This document shows positions 25,076 to 38,145 of a stretch of 64,000 nucleotides of DNA, piece after piece. Source of the stretch: Opisthocomus hoazin (taxonomy: Eukaryota; Chordata; Aves; Opisthocomiformes; Opisthocomidae); assembly GCF_030867145.1 (NCBI RefSeq), contig NC_134454.1:48605830-48669829 (forward strand), given 5' to 3'. Below the pieces are notes generated by a model. The model had not been told where the DNA came from. It did not search any database and saw only the letters and a program-made list of their open reading frames with translations. How positions within the stretch are numbered: position 1 is the first letter of the stretch; the number at the start of each line of letters is the position of its first letter. The position numbers were made by a program, and so were the translations under genes.

Positions 25076-28000
25076 TTAAAGGAGCACCAGTCTTTTCCCC
25101 ACTTTATTTTATTTTTTCTTTAAATTAAGGTACTCTGCTTCACTGAAATCTTCTTTACTCTTGAAGTGAATCCAGGTAGAAAGGGTGGAATTCTCCATGA
25201 AATACCCTTTCAAAAACTGTCATAGTAAGGATACCAAGGGCACAGGCAGGACAAGGTGCAGGTGGCAATAACCCCAAAGACTGGGGTGAACAAAGACAGC
25301 AGCTGACTGCAGGCAAGGCATCTTGGGTATGTTTGGCAACAACCTGAGCACAGATATCACGGTGAAGCTTTATCCGAAATGTGCTATTTCACCGTAGACT
25401 CCATTCACATGTATCTTTATTAGGAAAACTTTCTGTGACTTCAGATGGCAGCCCAGGCCTCTCTTGGTGAACATCAGTGCAAGTCCCTGGGCTTAAAAAG
25501 AGACAGATTTATTTATACAGGTTTGGCTCCATAATTTTATCTCAGCAACTGAGAAAATGGTCTTACTTGGTCTTGTCAGAGGTATTTGGTGAATTACTGC
25601 TGGTAAATAAGAGTTATTTTTGGAAATGAGTGTGTTAACGAGGCAGAAAAGCCTCTGGAGACAGGGAAACACTAACACCATGAGCTGTTCTTAGTTTCTA
25701 ATGACTCGCTGATGCTTCGCCTGAAAATCTGTCCTGAAAGTAACTTGTTCCAGTACTGAGTGATGCAGGCTGCTTCTGAAGGAGCTGAAGTAAATGCTCC
25801 ACGGCTGCAAGGACAAGTGGGGAAAAAGCATCATCATTTCAAGGAAAATCTCAGCAAAACAAGCATTAGGTTTCTGGAAGTATTTTAATCACCTCTTTTA
25901 TTTAACATAGTTGGGAAAATAATGCTGGTTTATGAGCCCTCCCCTCCTCGTCCAAGTGTCATTTATTGCTTTGGGGGCTTTTTGTCCCTCTTTTTTTCAA
26001 ACGTACTTTATAAGTCTGCCAATAAAAGGGGAATATTATACCCTGGAATCTTCCTGTGTACATTAAAACAGTGCTTGGCAAAACGGCACTGGAATAACAA
26101 GTAACAGCTTTCTTAAGATAGGGTCAATCGATTCCAGGGGAGGCTATTTACTGGATTGTATACAGTCCTCTTGGAATAAGAAAATCTCTCAAGTGCTCAC
26201 AGTTTGACAAACATTTTTTCCATCATCTGGTTAGAATTTTTGTGCCAGTTAGCTCGCAGCCCTGCTATTTCCTCCGCATGTGTTATGCAAACCGTGGGGA
26301 GGATACACTCGTTATTTAGAAGGAGTCAAGAGTGAGATGCAATTATGGGGGCCTAAGCACACAAGAGATAAAATCTCCTTCCTGCCAGCCAACGTAGTGG
26401 GCAGTCTGTCTGGGCTCAGAGGCAGCTGATCAGATCTGAGCCCAAGTATTTGAAAAAAAGTCTTAGCAGCTTATGAGCCCCATTTGTTTATTTAGAAAGA
26501 AGCCATTGTATTATTTGGTTATTCTAACGAGGCCTGCAAAGCAAGTGCTGGCTTCAGTATGATGAATTTCAGACACATCCAGCCTGTGTTCAAGTGAAGT
26601 GGATTCATATTGTGTGGCCTCTTGACATGTATCAAATACTATGCAAGCTTGCCAAGGTCTTTCAAACGTACTTTTGACATTTCAGTGCAGCTTATATCTA
26701 GACTTCAAATGAGAGGTATGTTTGAATGAGGGCAATTTTTGGTAATTTGCCTGAATTCTGCATTTATGCTTTCTTTGGCCTAATCTGTTTAATTGAGATC
26801 TGTTCCCTGGCTGCCTGCCAGTATTAGCAGAGCATGTGGGTAGCAGATTGCTTTACCTATACACTGCAGAAAGACTTTTTTTTTTCACACTCTTAGAGTT
26901 AGACTTGCATGTTAAGATAGCATTGGTTCAATAAAATGTCACCAAAACCGAATATTTACTATTTGCCTCTCAATATGTTTAATTTTTCAACATGTAGATG
27001 TCATAGATAACTTTTTAAAATGACTTATTCAGTAAAGCCTGAGTCATTGCCTGACTTAGTGCAGTACTTGGTTTCCATCCATAAAACCAGGGAAATCAAC
27101 AGTCACAATTTCTGTTACTAGGGTACTGAAGAGCCAAGTGGGAGAACTATGCAGCCCTTGACCATCTTGATTACAAAGTCATACCAGCTTATGTGAAAGG
27201 TTTCAATGAATTTTAACACGCCAGTAAGTTTGGAGAACCTGTAGAACTCTTTCCTTGTGTTACGGAATGCTGAACTTCTTAAAGGACCTACTTCATAATT
27301 AGTTTTAAACTCTAAGCTAAATGATTTATTCTGAATCTCTGAGGAAGAAGCTTTTGTGAACATGGAAGCTTGCATTTGGGAGCAAAGATGTTGACTTCAT
27401 CACATCTGACAAAGGGGTTTGAATCCTGTCAGTGCAGAACTTAGACCATGGGGAAATGCCTCCATTTCATTCAAAAGTTTCTGAAATCAACTGGTTTCCA
27501 GGACATCTCTCACCCATTCTCTTGAGATAACATGCTACTGAAGGTAAGATGGGGGAAAAAAATGTTTGACCCTGACACACACACAGATGCTTGTTGCCTG
27601 ATGACCTTTCCAAAGCAGTATCCTCAAGCTCCCTGCCCTCACTTACGTGACTAGTCAGTGCCTCTAAATATTGCACATTACTTATCAAGCCTTTGGGAAT
27701 AATAATACAGCGACTGTTTGGTCTGGAAATACAGCATGTGCCTTGAAAAAACAGCCTGTCAGAAAACCGAAAGAGATCCCAACCTCATCATGTCACGAGG
27801 AGCACAAACCTCTGAAGGACAACAAGCAAATGGCAATACTACGCTCCTTTGAAGGGCTCAGTATTAATTGGCTCTAACCTCTATATGAATAGAAATTCTG
27901 CAAGATCCATTCTGTATTGAAGAGGAAGTTGGAAACTCTCGTGGCCTAATGAAGAAAGGAAATCCTTGCTCTGAGTGCAAAATGAACTCATCGCCATGAA

Positions 28001-29717
28001 TACATCCACACCCTTGCTTCTATATGAGCATTTCTACAGTGCTAAGGTGGGGCAAGACAGTGCAGTTACAACAAGAAGGGCTTGCTCCCTGTCATCCATC
28101 CCACCGCTGCCTCCCACTCCTCCAAGCTGAGCTGGACCCAGGTGCCTGTGACCTTAGAAACACTGAGCTCACATCTGCCTGCCAGCTTTCCCAGCAGGAA
28201 CAGCTCCCATTCTTACCCCACCTTCAGCTGCCAAGGTTTTAGAAAGGCTCTGGAGAGTGTGAGATCACAGGAAGCCTTAAACCTCCTTCTGACCTAAGTC
28301 TGGACTTTCAGAGTTGGCCACAGCAAAAACCTGAAAGAAGACTGCAGCCGATTGCTGGTGCTGGGGTCTGACAACATTGCCTTCCCTTTTTACAGGAAAT
28401 GCACATTTCTGTCTCTGCACGGCACTGCCTCTCAAACCGAGGGATGACGTGTTTTACTGTTAACAGGCAGGATTTCTCATGGACAATTCCCTCCCCATGC
28501 TGTTTCCCTTGGAAACGTTACCACCATCACTGTGCTTCTGATGGGCACTCTCCACTGCCTAGGAGCCAAAGGGGAAGTCGCAGCCTGCAGTTTCTTAGCT
28601 GGTCATCAAACTATTTATAGGGACCTCACCAAAAAAAGCAAAAATCCAACTAAATTTTTCTGGGTCGTCTAGGCAAAATGGACAGAACAGTACAGCAAAG
28701 CAGCATCTGACCTTTGCTGTCTACATAGACAATGTTAGCTCTGTATCTCTTCCTACAGGCATTTAATGGGTTTTATACTCGTGTTTTCCTGTTGCCATTA
28801 GTGAAATCATTGCTGTTTTCTTGTCGGGCTAACTATTCCCCCACGTAACAGTTCACCCATAAACATAGATGTGAAATCACAGAAAAACACAATTTTTGAC
28901 TTACAGATCTAGTGGGACTAGCTGTATTTTTCCTGACTTGGTATATTTCAAGTTCAAAATAGTTTATAAACATAAACCCTTTCAAGTCAATTGTGAAATA
29001 CAAGATGTCTATTCATGATCTCATTTCACCATAGTAAAAGCTAGTCAAAGACAATGAGCCAAATGCCCACAGAAGGAGTCGTGAGAAGTATAACAATGAG
29101 AAGAGCATCCTAAAACCTCTTTATCCTGTGGTCTGGGAATTAGGGAATGCTTCCCATTGCCCCAAATGGGCCTATAGGTAGTGAACGTCATCAGAAACAT
29201 TTTACAAATCAAGTCATGATATGAATGAAGACACTGTCATTTTCTGATTATGTCTTTTTAGTAAGAAATATCTCTTCAGCCTGGAAAAACTACTTCCAAG
29301 AATAATAATGACACAGAGTAATTTCTGCTGTTGTCAAGTGGATATCAAATGTTTGCCAGAAGTTCAAAATTTCTTTCGTCCTGTATGCTTAGCTATTCCA
29401 ACTAGCCTTTGAGAAACTACGTCATTAATAGAAAAATGCCATGAACTGTGATTTCAATAACTAAATCTGTCACATGAATAAAGAATAAATAGTTCTGAAA
29501 TTAGTCAGAGAGACAAAACTTTTGAAGGGCTTCATGAATGTGGCTCCTTGAAAGGCTTAGGAGAGCTTATTGATGTAAATAAATTGCACACATCATGAAT
29601 CAGAGCAATCTGATGAGCCTACCAGCACTCAATTAGCAGGAAAGCAGTCTGTTTACCAACTAGATTTAGATGACTACATGACCAGGTACATTGTGTTGAA
29701 AAGGAGGAGACTGACAT
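25076..29717. other. Gene-free DNA with a possible conserved block at 25900-26830
   Basis: No repeat family or domain-bearing ORF is recognised. About 25900-26830 is repeat-free, has few long homopolymers, and carries motifs such as TCAATCGATT and two exact copies of the 15-mer TTTCAAACGTACTTT (25995-26009 and 26660-26674). It reads like conserved noncoding DNA, but that is inference. The remainder is ordinary AT-rich sequence. Confidence 0.5.
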
Positions 29718-30663
29718 ATTCAATTTATTCATCCGTGACCTGGATGAAGGGACAGAGTGTACCCTCAGCAAGTTTGCTGACGACACAAAGCTGGGAGGAG
29801 TGGTGGATACACCGGAAGGCTGTGCTGCCGTTCAGCGAGACCTGGATAGGCTGGAAAGTTGGGCAGAGAGGAACCTGATGAAATTCAACAAGGGCAAGTG
29901 CAGGGCCCTGCACCTGGGGAGGAACAACCTCATGCACCAGTACAGGCTTGGGGCAGACCTGCTGGAGAGCAGCTCTGTGGAGAGGGACCTGGGTGTCCTG
30001 GTGGACGACAGGTTAACCATGAGCCAGCAGTGTGCCCTGGCTGCCAAGAAGGCCAATGGCATCCTGGGATGCATGAAGAGGAGTGTGGCCAGCAGGTTGA
30101 GAGAGGTTCTCCTCCGCCTCTACCCTGCCCTGGTGAGGCCCCATCTGGAGGACTGCATCCAGTTCTGGGCTCCCCAGTTCAAGAAAGATGAGGAGCTACT
30201 GGAGAGAGTCCAGTGGAAGGTTACAAGGATGGTCAGGGGACTGGAGCATCTCTCCTACGAGGAAAGGCTGAGGGAGCTGGGCTTGTTTAGTCTGAAGAAG
30301 ACAAGGCTGAGAAGGGACCTTATAAATGTTTATAAATACCGCAAGGGTGGGTGTCAGGAGGATGGGGCCAAACTCTTTTCAGTGGTGCCCAGTGACAGGA
30401 CAGGGGGCAATGGGCACAAAGTGAAGCAGAGGAAGTTCCGTCTGAACATGAGGAAGAACTTCTTCCCTCTGAAGGTGATGGAGCACTGGAACAGGCTGGC
30501 CAGGGTGGCTGTGGAGTCTCCTTCTCTGGAGATATTCAAAACCTGCCTGGACAAGGTCCTGTGCAGCCTGCTGTAGGTGACCCTGCTTCGGCAGAGGGGT
30601 TGGACTAGATGACCCACAGAGGTCCCTTCGAACCCCTACCATTCTGTGATTCTGTGATTCTCT
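29718..30663 (+). mobile_element. CR1 LINE, 5'-truncated, open RT C-terminal frame
   Basis: The copy starts in the middle of the reverse transcriptase at a segment like NLFIRDLDE and ends with ATTCTGTG units at about 30663. From 29722 to the stop at 30574-30576 the frame is open over about 284 codons with no stop or frameshift. It contains the catalytic motif C FADD (29773-29784) and the whole region after it, but motifs A and B lie upstream of the truncation and are absent, so it cannot be an active polymerase. The intact frame shows that the insertion is comparatively young. Confidence 0.95.
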
Positions 30664-33389
30664 GAGATTAGGGTTAGCAGCAAAGGAGGCTGGCATCCCA
30701 GCAGACTTGTCTGTGAGCAAGGAGATCAGGCTGAATGAGACATGAGTGGCTGTGTAGATAGGTGTAGAGAAAAATGGGAAAAGGACCAAAGCTAGACTCT
30801 GTCTGAGAGAGAATCAAGCACAGAAATTCATTAAAAATTGCTTGTTTATATTTTGTTTTCACACCTAGAACCATACAGGGTTAAAAAGAGAAATCTGAAT
30901 TAGGACTTCAAGCAAAATGAGAGCAAACAAATTTCAGTTCTGCACTTTTTGTGGCTCATGACCACCTCAAACAGAACTGTGGGGAAAAAGTGCCACACAT
31001 TGGAAAAGCAGCCCTGCTGTGTTGTACTCATGATGTTTTCCTCCGTAAGTAGATCAGATATTGGCTTGCAGATTTTAATTTTCAAAGTCTAGACTTCTTT
31101 TGAATGTGGATCCTTTCCCTTGCTCTGCTTTCCATAGTGTAGCTGTCTGTTAGCATCATCTTATGTTTGTTATTTGTCTGTAAGTAATCCCTCAAGCTTG
31201 TATAAATATACCTACTTGTGCTGTGTGCTGGAGCAGAGCCGTGCATGTTATAACAGCTGGCATTCAACCGTCTAGTGAGTAAACATTACGTCCGGGGGTT
31301 AAAGTGGACTGGAATGGTTCCAGCTTACGTCTGCTAGAAAGCTACTGGGTTAAATATTTGGTTCTTATCCTCACCCTTTGAAAAGGTAAAGCATGTCTAA
31401 AAACTGAAGAACCCTAGTTTGTTATAACCACCTTGGGAAAAGCTGTATCTGTGGCAGCCTTCTGCATCAATGATAAATTCAGACTTTCAGTACTTGCTGC
31501 CATAGTAAAAAGTCCTTCAAATGCCAGAGGACATACACTTTACCTTCGTGTATACTTGGTGTATACCACATAAGTTCAGCATGATACAAGCTACATCAGT
31601 ATATTAGTAAATCATCTAAGCATGTCAAAGGCTGTTGATAGTTGATACACTGGTACCAGGGGGTGCTCTGATGCCTTCAGATGGCTCCTGATCCCAGTTC
31701 AGAGCTGGGTCTGCCTCCCTGGCAGGTCAGGGTGATCCTGGACTTGGCAGTCCCAATTGGCACGTATACAAGCTGTGAGAAGAAGCAGCTGCAGAATAAG
31801 TCCCCTCTGCTAAGTCAGGGTGTTTTGAGTGACAGAAGAATTTGCAAGCAGGAAGAAAGGAAGTAGGTGAGCTGGGAAGAAAATGCCAGGTCTGGGTGGT
31901 GGGGACAAACAGTTCTCCGCAGAAAGGGGAAGATGAAAACAGGCACGAGGTGTGAAACAAAGGACACTGAGATGAGCCTCCTCCTCACACAAAAAGTAAC
32001 ACACATCTAGTCTTTCTTGTCTAAATCATGAAATTATTTAGACAGACATTATTTGGCAATTTGAAAAGTAATTAATAGAAATAAATCTAGGTTTAGAAAT
32101 GTCTGGTTGTTCAAATTACTGAAGCAGGAAACTTTTATTCCTGTAACTAAAAATTACAACATTTACCTAATATAGCAATTGTGTTGTAATTCAGAGACAG
32201 AACTACAGTTCTTTTTTACCACTCTTTTATCACTTTTCTGGTGTTTCTGCATATCCATCCAGAGCTGTTACTAGTTCCATCTCCAGCTGCCTTCACACTG
32301 TTGTGGTGGGTTTCCTTCCAGGCTCAGACCAATTCCTGACTATGTCAGTGGGAATCTTTTCTTCTGTACCAGAGAGGTGGACTAGCTATTTCAATAGCTA
32401 GAAAATGAAAACAGCATTATTAGGCACTGTTCTAGCTTTCATGTTGACAGATGCAGTTTCTTCATATCTTTTATCATGTAATTACCAGTGACCTTTTTTT
32501 ACTTTGCTCTTGGTGTGACCAAGGAACTGTCCAACAAAAGAAGTACTGCTCAGGGCTGGCATGTAACAGTTCTGGACCTTCTAGATATCCACACAGAGCT
32601 GGAGGGATTAGGCCAATATATTCAAAATTGTCCACTCCTATTGATGTGCTCTGCATTGCCCTGAATATCAAAGACCAGAGACAGCTTACAAAAGACCTGT
32701 CTGGACAAGATGCTGGACAAGTTGCCTAACTTCCAGATGACTAAAATCTACAGTTAGTTGGACCTCACTGGAGTTTTTTTTGCCTATAAATGTTAATTCA
32801 GGAAAAGAGAAGCATCACATTATCAGCAGGTCAACTGCATGAGCGCTGGGAATGCAATGTGCTGGGCCTGTATATGTATAATTCTAAGAGAGATACTGAT
32901 GCCACAATCATCTTTTTTTTGTTTTTTGGTCTTCGCTTGTTTTACACATATTTTCTTTAATAACTGCTAAAGATTAAATAACTATAAGATATTGGGACTT
33001 GAAAATCCCTTCTGTTTAAGCATGAAGCCTTACATTCCTTTCAGAACTACTTCTACACAAAAGCTGTGTTAAAAAAAATACTATTAACAATATAATTATT
33101 CCAGTAATTCATATTCTGCTCTTTAAAATGTTTGTGTTCTCCAAAAATGAATCAAAAGCAGTGTCATCTGACTAGCCTCCACTTCTACACTACAGTGTCT
33201 GAATATGGAGACAGAACAGCTAAATAATACTGAATAGGAAGACAACTAACTAAAGAAATTACTCAAGTAATATCTGAGAATAACAAGCATGTTCCAAGAG
33301 AAGATATCAAGCTGTCCTCTTCTCTCTTGCAACCAGCCCCACATTAATGCCATGGTGAGCCCCTTCTTACCCCGTTTTTTTTACTTTTT
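30664..33389. other. Gene-free spacer
   Basis: AT-rich sequence between two CR1 copies. The ORFs (92 codons or less) lack any domain. I recognise no RNA gene or repeat. Confidence 0.5.
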
Positions 33390-34302
33390 GATCGAGTGTA
33401 CCCTCAGCAAGTTTGTTGATGACACAAAACTGGGAGGAGTGGTGGATACACCGGCAGGCTGTGCTGCCATTCAGCGTGACCTGGACAGGCTGGAGAGTTG
33501 GGCAGAGAGGAACCTGATGAGGTTCAACAAGGGCAACTGCAGGGTCTTGCACCTGGGGAGGGACAACCCCATCCACCAGTACAGGCTGCGGCGGACCTGC
33601 TGGAGAGGAGCTCTGTGGAGAGGGACCTGGGAGTGCTGGTGGACGACAGGTTGACCGTGAGCCAGCAGTGTGCCCTGGCTGCCAAGAAGGGCAATGGGAT
33701 CCTGGGGTGCATTAGGAGGAGTGTGGCCAGCAGGTCGAGGGAGGTTCTCCTTCCCCTCTACTCTGCCCTAGTGAGGCCCCATCTGGAGGACTGTGTCCAG
33801 TTCTGGGCTCCCCAGTTCAAGAAAGATGAGGAGCTACTGGAGAGTGTCCAGAGGAGGGCTACGAGGATGATGAGGGGACTGGAGCATCTCTCCTATGAGA
33901 AAAGGCTGAGGGAGCCGGGCTTGTTCAGCCTGGAGAAGAGAAGGCTGAGAGGGGACCTTATAAATGCCTATAAATATCTGAAGGGTGGGTGTCAGAAGGA
34001 TGGGGCCAGACTCTTTTCAGTGGTGCCCAGCGACAGGACAAGGGGCAACGGGCACAAACTGAAGCAGAGGAAGTTCCAGCTGAACACGAGGAGGAACTTC
34101 TTCACTCTGAGGGTGACGGAGCACTGGACCAGGCTGCCCAGGGAGGCTGTGGAGTCTCCTTCTCTGGAGATATTCAGACCCCGCCTGGACGCGGTCCTGT
34201 GCAGCCTTCTGTAGGTGACCCTGCTTTGTCAGGGGGGTTGGACTGGATGACCCACAGAGGTCCTTTCCAACCCTGAACATTCTGTGATTCTGTGATTCTG
34301 TG
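33390..34302 (+). mobile_element. CR1 LINE, 5'-truncated, frameshifted
   Basis: The copy starts at 'gatcgagtgtaccctcagc', just before RT motif C, and ends with three ATTCTGTG units (34279-34302). Motif C reads FVDD at about 33411-33422. A one-base deletion near 33590 (in the segment after 'caccagtacaggct') moves the frame; beyond it the rest of the C-terminal region is open to a stop at 34212-34214. It starts within about 30 codons of the truncation point of the 29718 copy, which fits a common site of 5' truncation but could be coincidence. Confidence 0.95.
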
Positions 34303-37300
34303 AAAAAGAAAAAAAAATGAGTATTGTTTTGATGCTAATGTTTCCTGTGTAGCCTACGTCTTCTCCTGGAAACCAATATGAAATCCGCTTTCTGATTATA
34401 CAGAAAAAAAAATATTGAACTGAAGAAAAAGATGTGTAAGTCATGGCACAGAACTGAAGTCAGGAAACTGAGTTTTTACTGGCCATCATTTTTTTGTACC
34501 AATTTGAGTAATATTCTTAATTTCTAAAAAGCTTGTATTTTTGTTAAAAAAAAAAAAGTCTTTCTGAATAGCCTTAACCTTTGTTTACTAGGCACTGAAC
34601 TACTAGAGTAATGGTCATCACAGAGACACTTTTAAGCAAACAAAGCTTTACTGGAGATTGGTGCTTTATCCAACAAAGGATGATTTAACCAGCAGAATTC
34701 AGGCAGAAGGATGAAGACACTAAGACAGACCAGGGAAGGACGAAACACAGGAAGCAACACATGACTCATTTCCATGGGGATTCTCATTCTACCTGCCTCA
34801 AGGCAGCAAAGGAAAGAGAAGGAGAGATAAAAAGGGGAAAGAATAAAAAGTGACTGTGAGCAGGATAAAGGGAAAAGAACAAGTAGGTCAACAGCAACAT
34901 AATTATCTGTCTTGGGATAGTCTGTCAACTAAAGTGATAATACTCAGCTTTCTTAAAATCATAAGCTACCTTAATTTATCAAGCATCTACAGAGATGCTT
35001 TGCAGATGCTAAATAACCTCTTCTGGCTGCTTTGGTTTCAATTGTAATGTAAATGCCACAGCTGCATGAGATGGTTAGTGGCCTCCTTTGTCCTGCATGT
35101 AGCTAGGTGGTTGAATTACCCTTGTCTCTACATCTCTTGAGGGTTACATTCCCAAATCTGAGATGCTGCCTTGCCTCAGTTCAGTGTCTAGCAACACTGT
35201 AAACTTTACTCAACCCTGGCCAGGAACTGCTGTGCAAGTTGTGCCTGATTTGTACTCCCAGGATACAGTAGCAAACTAAAGCTTAAGCAAGCTGAAGGCT
35301 GAAACGGTGCCAAGCTATCACACACCCTCAGCCTCATTTCATTATGAATACTAAAATCTTACACAGTACAAAGTCTCTGTATCCACCTGACTTGTCCTGC
35401 GTGTTGTGTGTGAGCAATGCTTTCTTCTTCCTGTCTATCTGGGTTATCAAATATATAAAAGTAAATTAATCCTAGGCACATGTCTTACCAACAAATGGAC
35501 ACCATAGATAATGCAACATAACATAACTGTGACCTCCTAAGCTGTCCTTGTCTTCTGTACTAAAGCTTCCTTCAGGTTCAGAGGTCTACAGCAATATACC
35601 AGCTTAGACCTTCCACAGGCAGGTCATCAATGTGCTCCTCCCATACGCTTTTTCCTACAACTACTTGAGGCAGCAGATTTTTGTGTTGAAGGGGCAGCAA
35701 TCAGCCTATTCCAAACGATTTCAGAATGCATGCTGTGGATAAACCAACGTGGTGAAACATCTAAGGTAGACTGATACCTCTAAATTTGACAATGAGCAAG
35801 TTTATCATAGAACGGATCAAATACCGGACAAAAACGTATGAATGTACTATCACTGTCTGTGTGATGGCTGGATTCCTCCCTGCCTGAGTCTCATGCAGTC
35901 TGCATATTCACAGATATTCATATCCTGTCCAGTTTATTCGGTCACACGTATATTTTGGGTTTCCATATACTCAGCCATTACCACGTGTATCTGGGACAGA
36001 CTTCGCACTTTAGTAGCGACCCTGGGATAGGCACTTTGAAGTTGGTACACAAAATGCGAGACATTGCAACATGCATAATCCATGGACAGCAAATTCTTTA
36101 CTAGTAACATTCAGCAAACATGTTCAGGTCTGGTGTAATTTGCAGGTAATAACACTATTTGCAGAATACAAGAAACTCAAGAAAAATTGGGGGAGAAATT
36201 AGGGAATATTTGGTGTTTTCATGAAGTAGAAAGATTTTTTTAGAAGATTACTTGGTGTCTTATCAATGATATGTAAAACCTCTGTACCAACTACAGAAAA
36301 CCCAGCACTGAATAGTCCACATTAAAAAAATTAGCCACTGACATTTAGAATTTTCACTTGGCTATGCTTTAGACAAAAACCTAAAAACCAAAACCTTTTG
36401 GGTGTTTATATTCTCAGCATTCAGATGTAAGATATTTTTGGTGAAACAACAGGATACTTTTTACAAACAAGTAATTAAAACCCAATTACCAAAAAGTAAC
36501 TACAAGATGTTTTCAGCTATCTCTATTCACAAGTCTGACCCCAAAATAGCTCTGACAATGTTGACCAGAGTATGTTTTCATCTGTCTTCAATTATGCAAG
36601 TCAGCCACTGAAGACAAAAAGAGTCAACACTCTGTAACCAGCTTTCTGCATTCCATTACAGTACTCTGAACTTCTAAAATGAAAAAGTTGTGAGTCATTC
36701 CCAAAATCATGAGATGGGCTTAAAGTTACATGATTTCAAAAAATAGATTCGGGGAACTTTAATTTATATGTTCAAGAGTTTTTTTCCTAGGCCACCACAA
36801 GAAGAGAAACACATATTTTTCGAGTATAAGGTCAGATTCTGGTAAGAACACATGTAGAAATCTGGGAATTTTAAGGAATGACTGATTTCAAAAAGTTTAT
36901 GCTAAAATCATAAGAGTTTGTACCACTATCAAGAGCAAATTCCACCCGTCTGACCTATGGTACTCAGCTTCTGCCATGAGATCAGCATTTATAGCTTGAA
37001 GAAGTTCAGAGTCACAGTCCAGCACTAGGTGCTATTGTGACAGGAAACCAATACATCACCTGTAGACAAACTGTGAAGCACACAAGATAAGATTGCTGGG
37101 ATGAATGCTGGGATCCCATGCACTGGTGGAAAAGAAATACACAGTGCTAAAAACTCAGTGTAAATGTCAAAGAACCAGTCACTTCCTTTCTTCTTTATGG
37201 ATTTAGAAGGATAAAAGAAAACACTCTGTTTTAGCGCAGGGATGACATAAGGGAAAGCCCAAATTAAATAATTGTTTGTTGGAAGATTACTTATATTGTT

Positions 37301-38059
37301 CTTCAAATAACAGTGTCTCAGTCTGTAGGACATCTGCTTTCTTTCTCCGGCTGCTCAGACTGACTTCTGGGATAATAGGAAGATATCACAAACACTCAAT
37401 TCACTTGTTTGCAGCAAAGGGCCTTTAAAGAAAACAGCTTTTGGCTATCATTTCTTTTCCCAACTTGGATTTGAATGTCTAACTTTCTAATCCAGAAAAC
37501 AGATGTTTTAACAGTGCCTGGGAAATGATTTTTAGCATGTTTTATATGCCCTAAACATAATCCAACCAATAGAAACCGCTATTCGATGTTTAACCTTTTC
37601 TTTGAAATCCTTTTCTCTAGCAGATTCAGTGTTTAACACAGAACAGCTGGAGACTGTAACATTTTTGGCACAAAAAGACAAAAATGGAAAGTTTTTTCCA
37701 GTACAAAATTGTTTGCACTCTTTGTCCTGACAGTGCCACCTGATTCCCTCTGGAAAGATTAAATTTCCCCACATCCATCATATCCAAACAGTGCAATGTC
37801 AAGAGACCGGCAATACCCTTAGTTTGCCCATCCATGACTGACATTCAGTACATTTTTGTCTGAGTAGACCAGGAGGTTGACGTAAAGGTAAATTCCAGAC
37901 TAACATCTTAAGACACAAGCCCTTTTGTGTACTGACTCTTGCGCTCACTTCTAGACTCTCCATAACCTCATTTGGCATGTAAAGCAGTTTCAAGCAGGGG
38001 CTTGCATATTCTCACTTTGTAAAAAAATCCTGCCCTGCAGCCTACATGCACTCAGCTCT
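34303..38059. other. Gene-free spacer
   Basis: AT-rich DNA with no recognisable element. ORFs are 102 codons or shorter and without domains. Confidence 0.5.

Positions 38060-38143
<84 letters not shown>
38060..38143. repeat. Compound microsatellite (TAC)15(TAA)13
   Basis: Fifteen uninterrupted TAC units (38060-38104) pass directly into thirteen uninterrupted TAA units (38105-38143). The lack of interruptions in both halves suggests high present-day length variability. A plus-strand ORF across it would encode poly-Thr then poly-Asn, but this is a by-product of the repeat. Confidence 0.97.

Positions 38144-38145
<2 letters not shown>

Noticed and set aside
27410..27435. tRNA T-loop-like GGTTTGAATCC
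   Set aside because: No matching A box, no T stem and no acceptor pairing around it.
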